Source of the DNA: Novosphingobium terrae
GTDB taxonomy: Bacteria; Pseudomonadota; Alphaproteobacteria; Sphingomonadales; Sphingomonadaceae
Reading direction: 5' to 3'
NCBI RefSeq assembly: GCF_017163935.1
Contig: NZ_JABVZR010000002.1
Coordinates: 1,178,001-1,242,000 of the forward strand
Length of the DNA stretch: 64,000 bases
Shown: positions 17,425 through 24,938 of the stretch, piece after piece
Layout of the letters: each line of letters starts with the position of its first letter
Numbering within the stretch: position 1 is the stretch's first letter
Notes under the pieces: model-generated
Databases searched by the model: none
Told to the model about the DNA's origin: nothing
What the model saw: only the letters and a program-made list of their open reading frames with translations
Made by a program: the position numbers and the translations under genes

Positions 17425-18894
17425 ATGACACCCCAAGGCGTGCAGATACGGCATCCCGACAAGCTCTACATCGGCGGGGCATGGGTCGAACCGGCCAGCG
17501 ACCGGAGGATCGAGATCACCTCGCCCAACAGCGAGGAGGTCGTCGCCACCGTGGCTGAAGCCGTGGCCGTCGATATGGACCGCGCGGTGGCCGCCGCACG
17601 CGCCGCCTTTGACCAAGGCCCATGGCCCCGGCTTTCCGGCGCCGAGCGCGGGCGGCTTCTGATGCGCTGGGCGCTGGAGCTGGAAAAGCGCGAGCCCGAA
17701 TTGTGCCGCGCCTGGACCGCGCAGGTCGGCGGTCTGGCCAGCTTTGCGCCGATCATGCATGGCGGCGCGACGGCGACGCTCAAATTCATCGCCGCGCTGG
17801 GCGACAGCTTCGAATTCGTGACGCGGCGGCCCAGTTCGCAGGTCGATACCGCGCTGGTGGCCTATGAGCCGGTGGGCGTCGCTGTCGCCATCGCGCCCTG
17901 GAACGCGCCCTATGGCATCCTGTCCAGCAAGGTGGCCTATGCGCTGTTCGCCGGATGCACCGTGATCATGAAGCCCTCGCCCGAAACGCCGCTGGAGGCC
18001 TATATCATGGCCGAGGCCGCCGAAGCGGCGGGTCTTCCGGCGGGCGTGATCAATCTGGTCTGCGGTGACCGCGAGGCCTCTGACCATCTGGTCAGCAACC
18101 CGGATGTGGACAAGGTCAGCTTCACCGGCTCGACCATCGCGGGCAAGCGGATCGGCGAGGTCTGCGCCGGGCGCGTCGCACGCTGCACGCTGGAGCTGGG
18201 CGGAAAATCCGCCGCCATCATCCGCGACGACTTCCCCACCGAGGCCGCCGCGGCGATCCTTGGCAACACGATCACCATCATGAGCGGGCAGGTCTGCGCC
18301 ATGCTCAGCCGCGCCATCGTGCCCCGCCACCGCCATGACGAGCTGGCCGAGGCCATCGCCCGCGCGATGCAGGGCGTGAAGATCGGCCACAGCGATGCGC
18401 CTGACACGCAGCTGGGCCCGCTGGCCATGAAGCGCCAGCTGGAGCGGGTCGAAAGCTATGTCAAGATCGGGCGGCAAAGCGCCGATCTCGTCACCGGCGG
18501 CCAGCGCGCGCCGGGCCTCAACAAGGGCTATTTCTTCGAGCCGACGCTGTTCGCCAATGTCGACAATGCCAGCCGCATCGCTCAGGAGGAAATCTTCGGC
18601 CCCGTGCTGTGCCTGATCCCCGCCGAGGATGAAGACCATGCCATCCATCTGGCCAATGAAAGCCAGTTCGGCCTCAACGGATCGGTCTTCACCCATGATG
18701 TCGATGCCGCCTATCGCATCGGGCGCAAGGTGCGTGCCGGCGGCTTTGGCCAGAACGGCATGCGGCTGGAATTCGGCCTGCCTTTCGGCGGTTTCAAGCA
18801 ATCGGGGATCGGCCGCGAAGGCGGGATCGAAGGGCTGCATTCCTTCCTGGAAACCAAGACCATGCTGCTCGACGGCATGCCCTCTCAACTGTAG
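17425..18894 (+). CDS. NAD(P)-dependent aldehyde dehydrogenase
   Basis: A 489-residue ALDH-superfamily enzyme with the oxyanion Asn160 (APWN), the nucleotide-loop FTGST, the general base Glu257 (LELGGKS) and the catalytic Cys291 (SGQVCAM). It oxidises an aldehyde to the acid in the cytoplasm. With alcohol dehydrogenases and a double-bond-cleaving dioxygenase nearby, an aromatic aldehyde (vanillin-like or a dimer aldehyde) is the expected substrate. It stands alone between operator site 4 and a strong terminator, so it is a single-gene unit within the regulon. Confidence 0.92.
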   Translation: MTPQGVQIRHPDKLYIGGAWVEPASDRRIEITSPNSEEVVATVAEAVAVDMDRAVAAARAAFDQGPWPRLSGAERGRLLMRWALELEKREPELCRAWTAQVGGLASFAPIMHGGATATLKFIAALGDSFEFVTRRPSSQVDTALVAYEPVGVAVAIAPWNAPYGILSSKVAYALFAGCTVIMKPSPETPLEAYIMAEAAEAAGLPAGVINLVCGDREASDHLVSNPDVDKVSFTGSTIAGKRIGEVCAGRVARCTLELGGKSAAIIRDDFPTEAAAAILGNTITIMSGQVCAMLSRAIVPRHRHDELAEAIARAMQGVKIGHSDAPDTQLGPLAMKRQLERVESYVKIGRQSADLVTGGQRAPGLNKGYFFEPTLFANVDNASRIAQEEIFGPVLCLIPAEDEDHAIHLANESQFGLNGSVFTHDVDAAYRIGRKVRAGGFGQNGMRLEFGLPFGGFKQSGIGREGGIEGLHSFLETKTMLLDGMPSQL

Positions 18895-18898
18895 GCGC

Positions 18899-18925
18899 GG
18901 TGTGGGGGCTCCGGGCCCCCACACC
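18899..18925. terminator. Strong bidirectional terminator hairpin
   Basis: GGTGTGGGGGC pairs perfectly with GCCCCCACACC (11 bp) around the loop TCCGG, four bases after the aldehyde dehydrogenase stop and six before the stop of the convergent DUF3237 gene. Confidence 0.75.
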
Positions 18926-18931
18926 CTCCCC

Positions 18932-19438
18932 TTACGTCAAAGCATAATAGCGCAGCACATTGCCATCGGCGCGGCGCTCGCCCACACCGATGAAGACATG
19001 TTTGGTCAGCCAGTCATGCTTGCCGACCGCGCATTCGAAAGAGGGATTGCCGCGCAGATAATACTCCTGCTGCTCGACCGGCGCGCCGCCCTGAAAGGCC
19101 CAGTCACGCAGGCGCTGCATGGTATCGGGCTTGCGCCCCCACAAAAAGCCCCGGTTGTTGAGCAGGATCAGCGTGCCATCCTCCTCCTCCAGCATGTAGC
19201 GCGCATCGAACACCGCAACATCGTCGGGCCTGAAATAGGCGTAATCCCCGCCCGAGCCCGGCACCGCCTTGCCCCTGATGCGCGGCCCTTCAAACGTGCC
19301 GCCATCGACATAGACGGCGCTGCGGTTGCCGCCCATCGGCGTGTTGACGATGGTCTGCACGCGGGGAAAGGTCAGGCGCACCTCCATCGCGAAATCGAGC
19401 CGCGGGTTGTCGAGGGTGGAGAACAGGGTTTCGCTCAT
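18932..19438 (-). CDS. DUF3237 family protein
   Basis: A 168-residue protein started at ATG 19438 (MSETLFSTLDNPRLDFAMEV), behind AGGAAG. It has a beta-rich barrel pattern typical of DUF3237: GGNRSAVYVDGGTFEGPRIRGKAVPGSGGDY, then ARYMLEEEDGTLILLNNRGF and a C-terminal GKHDWLTKHVFIGVG. The family's activity is not established for this member; it recurs in aromatic and terpenoid catabolic clusters. It is the third gene of the minus-strand unit SnoaL - SDR - DUF3237, with short gaps that imply co-transcription from the operator at 20694. Confidence 0.8.
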   Translation of the reverse strand: MSETLFSTLDNPRLDFAMEVRLTFPRVQTIVNTPMGGNRSAVYVDGGTFEGPRIRGKAVPGSGGDYAYFRPDDVAVFDARYMLEEEDGTLILLNNRGFLWGRKPDTMQRLRDWAFQGGAPVEQQEYYLRGNPSFECAVGKHDWLTKHVFIGVGERRADGNVLRYYALT

Positions 19439-19451
19439 GGCGGGGTCTTCC

Positions 19452-20213
19452 TCATCCGATGTCCAGAGTGCCGCCATCCACCATCAGATTGGCGGCGGTG
19501 ATAAAACTCGCTTCCGCAGAGGCCAGGAACAGCACGGCGGCGGCCACCTCCTCGGGGCGGCCCATGCGCTGCATCGGCACGGCGGCAATCATCTGTTCGC
19601 GCAGCGCCGCCACATCGGCCTCGCTCATGCCGGGGTTGCGGTGAAGCAGCGGCGTTTCAACCGGGCCGGGGCTGACCATATTGACCCTTATGCCCCGCGA
19701 CACATACTCGCCCGCGAACTGCCGCATCGCCAGCGCCAGCCCCGCCTTGGCCGCGCCATAGGCCAGATTGCCCGGGATGAAGGCATGGCCGCCGATCGAG
19801 CCTGTCACCACGATGGCCCCGCCCTTCCCCATCAACCGCCCCGCCTTCTGCATCGCGAAAACGCAGCCGCGCAGGTTGATGGCATGCACCGCATCCCAAT
19901 AGTCTGGCTCAAGCTGATCGACGGGCGCGAAGCCGCCCACCCCCGCATTGACCACCAGCACATCGATGCCGCCCTCGCTGGCGGCAACATCGGCATAGAA
20001 CGCCTCCATGGCGGCAAGATCGGCGATGTCCACGCTATGGCCTTGCGCGCCGGCGATTCCCGCTGCCGCCGCTTCGACGGTGACAGGATCCCGGCCCGTC
20101 AGGCGCACACGGGCCCCCTCGCGCGCCAGCGCCTGGGCGCAGGCCAGACCGATGCCGCTGTTGCCGCCAAGAACCACCGCCCGGCTGCCCGAAAAGCGCA
20201 TGCCCCGCTCCAT
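19452..20213 (-). CDS. Short-chain dehydrogenase/reductase
   Basis: A 253-residue classical SDR: GGNSGIG cofactor motif at about residues 16-22, VVNAGVGG, a Ser in VTGSIGGHA and the YGAAK catalytic pair, ending VDGGTLDIG. It interconverts an alcohol and a ketone or aldehyde with NAD(P). The start is one base after the stop of the upstream SnoaL-like gene, so the two are coupled. In context it probably acts on a side-chain hydroxyl of the aromatic substrate; the exact substrate is unknown. Confidence 0.88.
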   Translation of the reverse strand: MERGMRFSGSRAVVLGGNSGIGLACAQALAREGARVRLTGRDPVTVEAAAAGIAGAQGHSVDIADLAAMEAFYADVAASEGGIDVLVVNAGVGGFAPVDQLEPDYWDAVHAINLRGCVFAMQKAGRLMGKGGAIVVTGSIGGHAFIPGNLAYGAAKAGLALAMRQFAGEYVSRGIRVNMVSPGPVETPLLHRNPGMSEADVAALREQMIAAVPMQRMGRPEEVAAAVLFLASAEASFITAANLMVDGGTLDIG

Positions 20214-20214
20214 G

Positions 20215-20649
20215 TCAGAAAGGCCCGATGGGGTTGGGGCTGCTTTCCGGCAGATCCTGCACCACGTCCCAATGTTCCACGATCATGCCCTCATGCAGGC
20301 GGAAGATGTCCACCACCGCCCAGCCCCTGTCCCGGGGCCAGCGCCGGACGTGGTAATGGACGATCACATGGTCGCCATCGGCAAAGATCCGCTTCACATC
20401 ATGCACGGCCTCGGGCGTCTCGGCGCGGATGTGGCGCAGCAGCGCCTTGAGCGGTTCCCGGCCCTGCCCGACGCCCTGATTGTGCTGGATATAGTCGGGG
20501 GCGATGAAGCGATCCACCGCATCAGCATCGAGCGGGCCCAGCACCTGCTCGAACAGGCCTGTGACATGCGCCAGATTGCGCTGCTCCAGCGGCGTGTGGC
20601 GCGCGGCTTGAGCCGGATTGTCCTGCGCAGGATGGTGCATCGCCATCAT
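20215..20649 (-). CDS. SnoaL-like polyketide-cyclase/ester-cyclase family protein
   Basis: A 144-residue protein of the second SnoaL subfamily, with the repeated FIAPDYIQHNQGVGQGREPLKALL pattern and GWAVVDIFRLHEGMIVEHWDVVQ near the C-terminus. It is not a close copy of the SnoaL-like protein at 7517-8017. The family includes small isomerases, hydratases and cyclases using acid-base residues in a hydrophobic cone. It heads the minus-strand operon driven from operator site 5 and is divergent from marR. Function is not resolved. Confidence 0.82.
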   Translation of the reverse strand: MMAMHHPAQDNPAQAARHTPLEQRNLAHVTGLFEQVLGPLDADAVDRFIAPDYIQHNQGVGQGREPLKALLRHIRAETPEAVHDVKRIFADGDHVIVHYHVRRWPRDRGWAVVDIFRLHEGMIVEHWDVVQDLPESSPNPIGPF

Positions 20650-20693
20650 CTCTCCCCTCGCGCGCCGCTCTATGCGGTCCTTCGAGGCATATC

Positions 20694-20707
20694 GTAACGA
20701 TCGTTAT
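20694..20707. promoter_or_regulatory. Regulon operator, site 5 (GTAACGATCGTTAT)
   Basis: One base away from the perfect site 1. It lies 45 bases ahead of the SnoaL-SDR-DUF3237 operon start on the minus strand, in the 268-base gap shared with marR. Confidence 0.75.
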
Positions 20708-20837
20708 TGACTTGCGCAAGGGAGTGACGCAGGGTGAGCGCGAAGAGACGGAAACAGATGACACGGGGGATGACCAGCTGCCGATGCCCATCATCGCGAG
20801 ACGCATGGCAAGACCGGCCATCACATCCTCCCCGCTC

Positions 20838-20851
20838 ATAACATCCGTGAT
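20838..20851. promoter_or_regulatory. Regulon operator, site 6 (ATAACATCCGTGAT), marR-proximal
   Basis: A degenerate copy: 12 of 14 bases match site 7. It lies 67 bases before the marR ATG, where autorepression would be expected. Weaker symmetry could mean lower affinity. Confidence 0.5.
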
Positions 20852-20917
20852 GATCTTGAGGCACCCGCCCCCTTGCGCTAGGGAGGACTGCCGGGGACAA
20901 CAAGATGATCGAACACC

Positions 20918-21436
20918 ATGGACCACGAAGCTGACACCTCGGAGATTCCCGTGAGCGCCCGTTCGGAAACGCTCCACCGGCTGCTCAAGCTGTCGAACCG
21001 GCTGATGGCGCCCTTCTCGGTCCATCTGGAGCATCGCTACAAGATCAGCCTGAACGAGTTTCGCCTGCTGATGCTGATCGGCCGCTTTCCGCAATCGGCC
21101 AGTCACGAGCTGGCCGAGATGACCGGCGTGAACGCCATGAGCATCTCTCGCGCGGTCTCCGCGCTGGAGCGCAACGGGCGCCTCAAGGTCGAGCGTGACA
21201 AGGACAACCGGCGGCGCAAGCAGCTGACCCTGACCGAGGAAGGCAAGCGCCTCTACCGGATCATGCGCCCGCAGACCGAACTTGTCGCCGATTACCTGCT
21301 TTCCGACCTGCATGAGCATGAGATCGCCATGTTCGATCATATCCTCAAGACGCTGATCGACACGCTGGAAGCGACCGATGAGCAGGGCCGCTCGCGCTTC
21401 CTTGAACACACCAAGCCGGACGAAGACGAAAGCTGA
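20918..21436 (+). CDS. MarR family transcriptional regulator, probable regulator of the island
   Basis: A 172-residue MarR protein with a winged-helix core (FRLLMLIGRFPQSASHELAEMTGVNAMSISRAVSALERNGRLKVERDKDNRRRKQ in segments from about residue 45 to 100) and a DNA-contacting wing rich in Asp/Arg. MarR proteins bind 14-20 bp palindromes as dimers and release on a phenolic ligand. It lies between operator sites 5, 6 and 7 and in the middle of the genes bearing the other sites, so it is the natural reader of that motif. The start is uncertain: GTG 20951 has GGAG seven bases upstream, whereas ATG 20918 has no clear ribosome site. Confidence 0.9.
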   Translation: MDHEADTSEIPVSARSETLHRLLKLSNRLMAPFSVHLEHRYKISLNEFRLLMLIGRFPQSASHELAEMTGVNAMSISRAVSALERNGRLKVERDKDNRRRKQLTLTEEGKRLYRIMRPQTELVADYLLSDLHEHEIAMFDHILKTLIDTLEATDEQGRSRFLEHTKPDEDES

Positions 21437-21479
21437 CCGGCACCAGCGCAAAGGCGCTTGCATCGAGGTCCCACTATTA

Positions 21480-21493
21480 ATAACATTCGTTAT
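21480..21493. promoter_or_regulatory. Regulon operator, site 7 (ATAACATTCGTTAT)
   Basis: Forty-four bases after the marR stop and 49 before the MFS ATG at 21542. If the MFS gene started at the earlier in-frame codon (21458) the site would lie inside coding sequence, which supports the later start. Confidence 0.7.
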
Positions 21494-21541
21494 GATGATT
21501 CTGGATCGAAGCCCGGTCGCCCCGCTCCATGGCGCAAGCGC

Positions 21542-22762
21542 ATGAGCGCCTCCTCCACCCCCACTCCAACCGCCGAGCAAGCCCCAAGGCTGGGCTTCGG
21601 CATCGCGCTCGGCTTCCTGTCGGCGCTGGGGCCCTGCGCCATCGATCTCTATCTTCCGGCCATGCCCGAGATGGCCGGCGCGCTCTCTGCCAGCGATGCC
21701 GGGGTGCAGCGCACGCTCTCCGCCTTCTTCCTTGGCCTTGCCGCGGCGCAGATCCCGATCGGCTCGCTGGCCGACAGATTCGGGCGGCGACGGCCCTTGC
21801 TGGGCGGGCTGTGCCTGTTCATCGCCGCCTCGCTGGCCTGCGCCTTTGCCGCCACGCTGGAGCAGCTGGTGCTGCTGCGCTTTCTGCAAGGCATGGGGGC
21901 TTGTGCCGGCACCTCCAGCGCGCGGGCGATCATCCGCGATCTGCATCGCGGGCATCACGCCGCGCGCCTGATGGCCTTCACCTTTCTGATCATCGGCATC
22001 TCGCCGATGCTGGCCCCCTTGCTGGGGAGCAGCCTGCTGCGCCTCGTGTCATGGCACGGGCTTTTCGTGCTGCTGGCGGCGGCGGGCGGGATTGCGGCGC
22101 TCTGCGTCACCCTGTTCCTGCCCGAAACCCTGCCGCCCGAGCGGCGCGCCGCCAACTGGCACGCCCTGCCTCAGGCCTATGGCCGCCTGCTGCGGACGCC
22201 GCGCTTTCTGGGCTGGTCCATCGTAGCGGGCCTTGGCACGACGATCCCCTTCGCTTTCGTGACGGCGGCGCCCTTCATCTATGCCGGGCTCTACCGGCTC
22301 CAGCCCATGTGGTTCAGCCTGCTGCTGGCGCTGAATGCGGCGATGTCGATCATCGCCACGCAAGCCGCGCCCCGCTTGCTTCAGCGCTTCGGCGCGACCC
22401 GCCTGGCCGGTACAGCGGCGAGCCTGGCCCTGGCCGCCACGGCGCTGGTTGCCCTGGCCGGACATGGCACGGTGCCGCTGGTGCTGTTTCAGATCTTTTC
22501 CGGCCTGCTGTTCGTGATCGCGGGGCTGATTCTGACCCCGGCGGCCACCAGCGCGCTGGATTCGGTGGGCACCGGCATCGGCGCGGCGGCCGGACTGCTC
22601 GGAACGATCCAGCTGGCGGTGACGGCGCTGGCCAGCGCGGCGGTTTCGCTCTGGCCGCCCACGTCGCTGATGCCGCTGACCTCGGTCCTGGGGGGCGCCT
22701 TTGTGGCCATGGTGGCGATCGTCGCATGTCTGAGCCGACTGGCCCCGGAACAGCCCGGCTAA
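21542..22762 (+). CDS. MFS transporter, Bcr/CflA drug-resistance type
   Basis: A 406-residue protein with twelve hydrophobic segments. The DHA1 motifs are present: LSALGPCAIDLYLPAMPEM in helix 1 and GSLADRFGRRRPLLGG in the loop between helices 2 and 3. Bcr/CflA members export small toxic molecules with proton exchange. An operator directly upstream places it in the island's regulon, so it may export toxic phenolic intermediates or, less likely, import substrate across the inner membrane. There is no good Shine-Dalgarno before ATG 21542. Confidence 0.88.
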   Translation: MSASSTPTPTAEQAPRLGFGIALGFLSALGPCAIDLYLPAMPEMAGALSASDAGVQRTLSAFFLGLAAAQIPIGSLADRFGRRRPLLGGLCLFIAASLACAFAATLEQLVLLRFLQGMGACAGTSSARAIIRDLHRGHHAARLMAFTFLIIGISPMLAPLLGSSLLRLVSWHGLFVLLAAAGGIAALCVTLFLPETLPPERRAANWHALPQAYGRLLRTPRFLGWSIVAGLGTTIPFAFVTAAPFIYAGLYRLQPMWFSLLLALNAAMSIIATQAAPRLLQRFGATRLAGTAASLALAATALVALAGHGTVPLVLFQIFSGLLFVIAGLILTPAATSALDSVGTGIGAAAGLLGTIQLAVTALASAAVSLWPPTSLMPLTSVLGGAFVAMVAIVACLSRLAPEQPG

Positions 22763-22781
22763 GGCTGGGCCGCCCTTGACC

Positions 22782-22795
22782 ATAACGACTGTTAT
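22782..22795. promoter_or_regulatory. Regulon operator, site 8 (ATAACGACTGTTAT)
   Basis: Perfect outer arms (ATAAC/GTTAT) around GACT. It lies 20 bases after the MFS stop and eight before a 35-codon open frame. No normal gene starts downstream, which makes this copy an oddity. Confidence 0.6.
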
Positions 22796-22803
22796 TTTAT
22801 GCT

Positions 22804-22911
22804 ATGAAGCAGAGCAACAGCTTGAACGATCAGCATCGCGGCCTCCATTATGGTCAGCTGCGGGGCGGAATTTTGTATTCGGCACATATGATTTTTCGCG
22901 AGAACCGATAG
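22804..22911 (+). CDS. Possible 35-residue ORF directly behind an operator
   Basis: The frame ATGAAGCAGAGC to TAG encodes MKQSNSLNDQHRGLHYGQLR and 15 further residues (ending HMIFRENR). It begins eight bases after operator site 8 and has no Shine-Dalgarno, so it would need leaderless translation. It ends three bases before the stop of the convergent marR-type gene. It might be a genuine small protein, the stump of a deleted regulon gene, or chance. I do not recognise it. Confidence 0.25.
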   Translation: MKQSNSLNDQHRGLHYGQLRGGILYSAHMIFRENR

Positions 22912-22914
22912 GGC

Positions 22915-23364
22915 TCACCCCGCCCTTTTCTTGCGGCGCAAACGCAGCAGCAGAGAGAGCAGCATCGCGCGTTCGGCCTCACTGAGGGCACCGAAGAACC
23001 GGCGCTCATGCCGCGCCAGCACGGCATCCACCTCCTCGGCCAAAGCCGCGCCTGCCTCGGTCAGCTCCAGCGCATGGGCGCGCGGATCGCTGCTGGGCGC
23101 GCGATGAACCACCCCGCGCGTCTGCAAAATATCCACGATTTTCATGGCGCTTGAGCGGTTGACATGCAGCGCCTCACCCAGCGCTGTCTGGGTACAACCG
23201 GGATTGGCGCGCACCAGCAGCAGCGCCGAGGCGCGGGCGGGGGTGATGTCCAGATGATCCAGCGCCAGACGCGCCGATTCGTAGGCCTCCGATTGCAGCA
23301 TCAGGATCTGGAACCCGATCTGCCCGGAAAGCTCCTTGCCCTCATCCATATTTTGGCTTTTCAT
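22915..23364 (-). CDS. MarR family transcriptional regulator (second)
   Basis: A 149-residue winged-helix regulator with the HTH in CTQTALGEALHVNRSSAMKI (about residues 58-77) and the wing RGVVHRAPSSDPRAHALELT. It ends in a lysine/arginine-rich tail. It is not closely similar to the MarR at 20918. It is divergent from an aldehyde dehydrogenase-formaldehyde dehydrogenase operon, with an inverted repeat between, and so probably controls that operon in response to an aldehyde or a phenolic acid. The start may be ATG 23349 (MDEGK) instead. Confidence 0.88.
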   Translation of the reverse strand: MKSQNMDEGKELSGQIGFQILMLQSEAYESARLALDHLDITPARASALLLVRANPGCTQTALGEALHVNRSSAMKIVDILQTRGVVHRAPSSDPRAHALELTEAGAALAEEVDAVLARHERRFFGALSEAERAMLLSLLLRLRRKKRAG

Positions 23365-23387
23365 CTGCTGGCTGAACTCTTGTTATT

Positions 23388-23408
23388 TTTGTATCCCAAG
23401 CGTACAAA
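23388..23408. promoter_or_regulatory. Inverted repeat TTTGTA-N9-TACAAA in marR2/aldh gap
   Basis: Perfect six-base arms separated by nine bases, 24 bases before the second marR start and about 90 before the aldehyde dehydrogenase GTG. It is a candidate operator for the second MarR protein. The sequence is unrelated to the island-wide TAACGATCGTTA element. Confidence 0.45.
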
Positions 23409-23498
23409 TCTGCGCATGGCGATGCAAGGCCTGCCTCGACTCCGCCGACAAGAGCGAAACGCCCCCGGATGTGTCGAGGCCAATCAAGGAGAGGATTC

Positions 23499-24914
23499 GT
23501 GAAAAACGACTTCAAACTGCTGGTCGATGGTGAGTTGATCGACGGCGTGAACAGCTTCGACGTCATCAACCCGGCCACAGAAGAAGCCTTCGCCCGGGCC
23601 CCCCGCGCCGATGCGGCGATTCTGAACCGGGCTGTCGCCGCGGCCAAAGCCGCGCTGCCCGCATGGTCGGCCCTGTCGGTCGAGGAACGCGCGACCTATC
23701 TCAGCCGTCTGGCCGATGCGATGGAAGCGCGGATCGAGGATTTCGCCCGCCTGCTCACCGCCGAGCAGGGCAAGCCGCTTGATCAGGCCAGCTATGAAAT
23801 CGGCGGCAGCATCTACACTTTGCGCGCCTTTGCCGCGATGCGCCTGCCCGAACAGACCTTGCGGGACGACAAGGGCAATCTCGTGATCGAACACCGCACG
23901 CCGCTGGGCGTCTGCGCCGCGATCACGCCCTGGAACTTCCCGATCATCCTGCTGGCCAACAAGCTGGGCCCCTGCCTGGTGATGGGCAACACCATGGTGG
24001 CCAAGCCCGCCCCCACCACGCCGCTTACCACGCTGCTGCTGGGCGAAGTGGCGGCCAGCATCCTGCCCCCCGGCGTGTTCAACGTGGTCTGCGACCAGAA
24101 TGAACTCGGCCCGCTGATCACCGGCCATCCGGACATCGCCAAGGTCGCCTTCACCGGCTCGACGGCCACCGGCAAGAAGGTCATGGCCTCGGCAGCCGGC
24201 AGCGTGAAACGCGTGACGCTGGAGCTGGGCGGCAATGATGCCGCCATTGTCCTCGATGATGTGCCCGCGCGGATTGCGGCGCAAAAGGTCTATGCCGGGG
24301 CCATGGCCAATGCCGGGCAGATCTGCGTTGCCATCAAGCGCGCCTATGTCCCCAGCGCCATCTATGCCGAGTTCTGCGAGGAAATCGCCACGCTGGCCGG
24401 GCAAGCCGTGCTGGACGATGGCGCCAAGCAAGGCGCCACCATCGGCCCGGTGCAGAACCGCGCGCAATATGACAAGGTGCGCAGCCTGATCGAGGATGCC
24501 AAATCCCGCGGCACCGTGATCGCGGGTGGCGATCTGCCTGATCGCAAAGGCTTCTTCATCCCGCCCACGGTGATCGCCGATCTGGATGAAGATGCCCCGC
24601 TGGTGCGTGAGGAGCAGTTTGGCCCGGTGCTGCCGGTGCTCAGATATGACGATATCGACGATGTGATCGCCCGCGCCAATGACTCGCCCTATGGTCTGGG
24701 CGGCACCGTCTGGGGCGCGGATCAGTCACGCGCGATGGAGGTTGCACGGCGCATCGATGCCGGAACGGTGTGGGTCAACCAGCATCTGGCGATCGATCCC
24801 AACATTCCGTTTCGCGGTTCCAAACAGTCGGGTCTGGGCACGGAGCACGGGCTGGCCGGGCTGATGGAATACACGCAGGCGCACATCATCAATGCGGTGC
24901 CGCTCGAAGCCTGA
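23499..24914 (+). CDS. NAD-dependent aldehyde dehydrogenase
   Basis: A 471-residue ALDH started at GTG 23499, which has AAGGAGAGG immediately upstream; the longer frame lacks this. Active-site residues are Asn146 (TPWNFP), Glu242 (LELGGND) and Cys276 (NAGQICVA). The LELGGND version of the motif is common in enzymes acting on small or aromatic aldehydes such as vanillin or benzaldehyde. It is 24 bases upstream of the formaldehyde dehydrogenase gene and transcribed with it, consistent with clearing an aromatic aldehyde and formaldehyde released together. Confidence 0.92.
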   Translation: MKNDFKLLVDGELIDGVNSFDVINPATEEAFARAPRADAAILNRAVAAAKAALPAWSALSVEERATYLSRLADAMEARIEDFARLLTAEQGKPLDQASYEIGGSIYTLRAFAAMRLPEQTLRDDKGNLVIEHRTPLGVCAAITPWNFPIILLANKLGPCLVMGNTMVAKPAPTTPLTTLLLGEVAASILPPGVFNVVCDQNELGPLITGHPDIAKVAFTGSTATGKKVMASAAGSVKRVTLELGGNDAAIVLDDVPARIAAQKVYAGAMANAGQICVAIKRAYVPSAIYAEFCEEIATLAGQAVLDDGAKQGATIGPVQNRAQYDKVRSLIEDAKSRGTVIAGGDLPDRKGFFIPPTVIADLDEDAPLVREEQFGPVLPVLRYDDIDDVIARANDSPYGLGGTVWGADQSRAMEVARRIDAGTVWVNQHLAIDPNIPFRGSKQSGLGTEHGLAGLMEYTQAHIINAVPLEA

Positions 24915-24938
24915 AAAACCAGAAGAGAGGATGATAAG

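Noticed and set aside
22877..22911. Half copy of the palindromic element seen at 60878
   Set aside because: Only a TTTTTCGCGAG stretch is shared; without the opposite arm the match is too short to call.
22776..22985. 69-codon plus frame after the MFS gene
   Set aside because: It begins at a codon within or before operator site 8 and runs antisense into the second marR gene.
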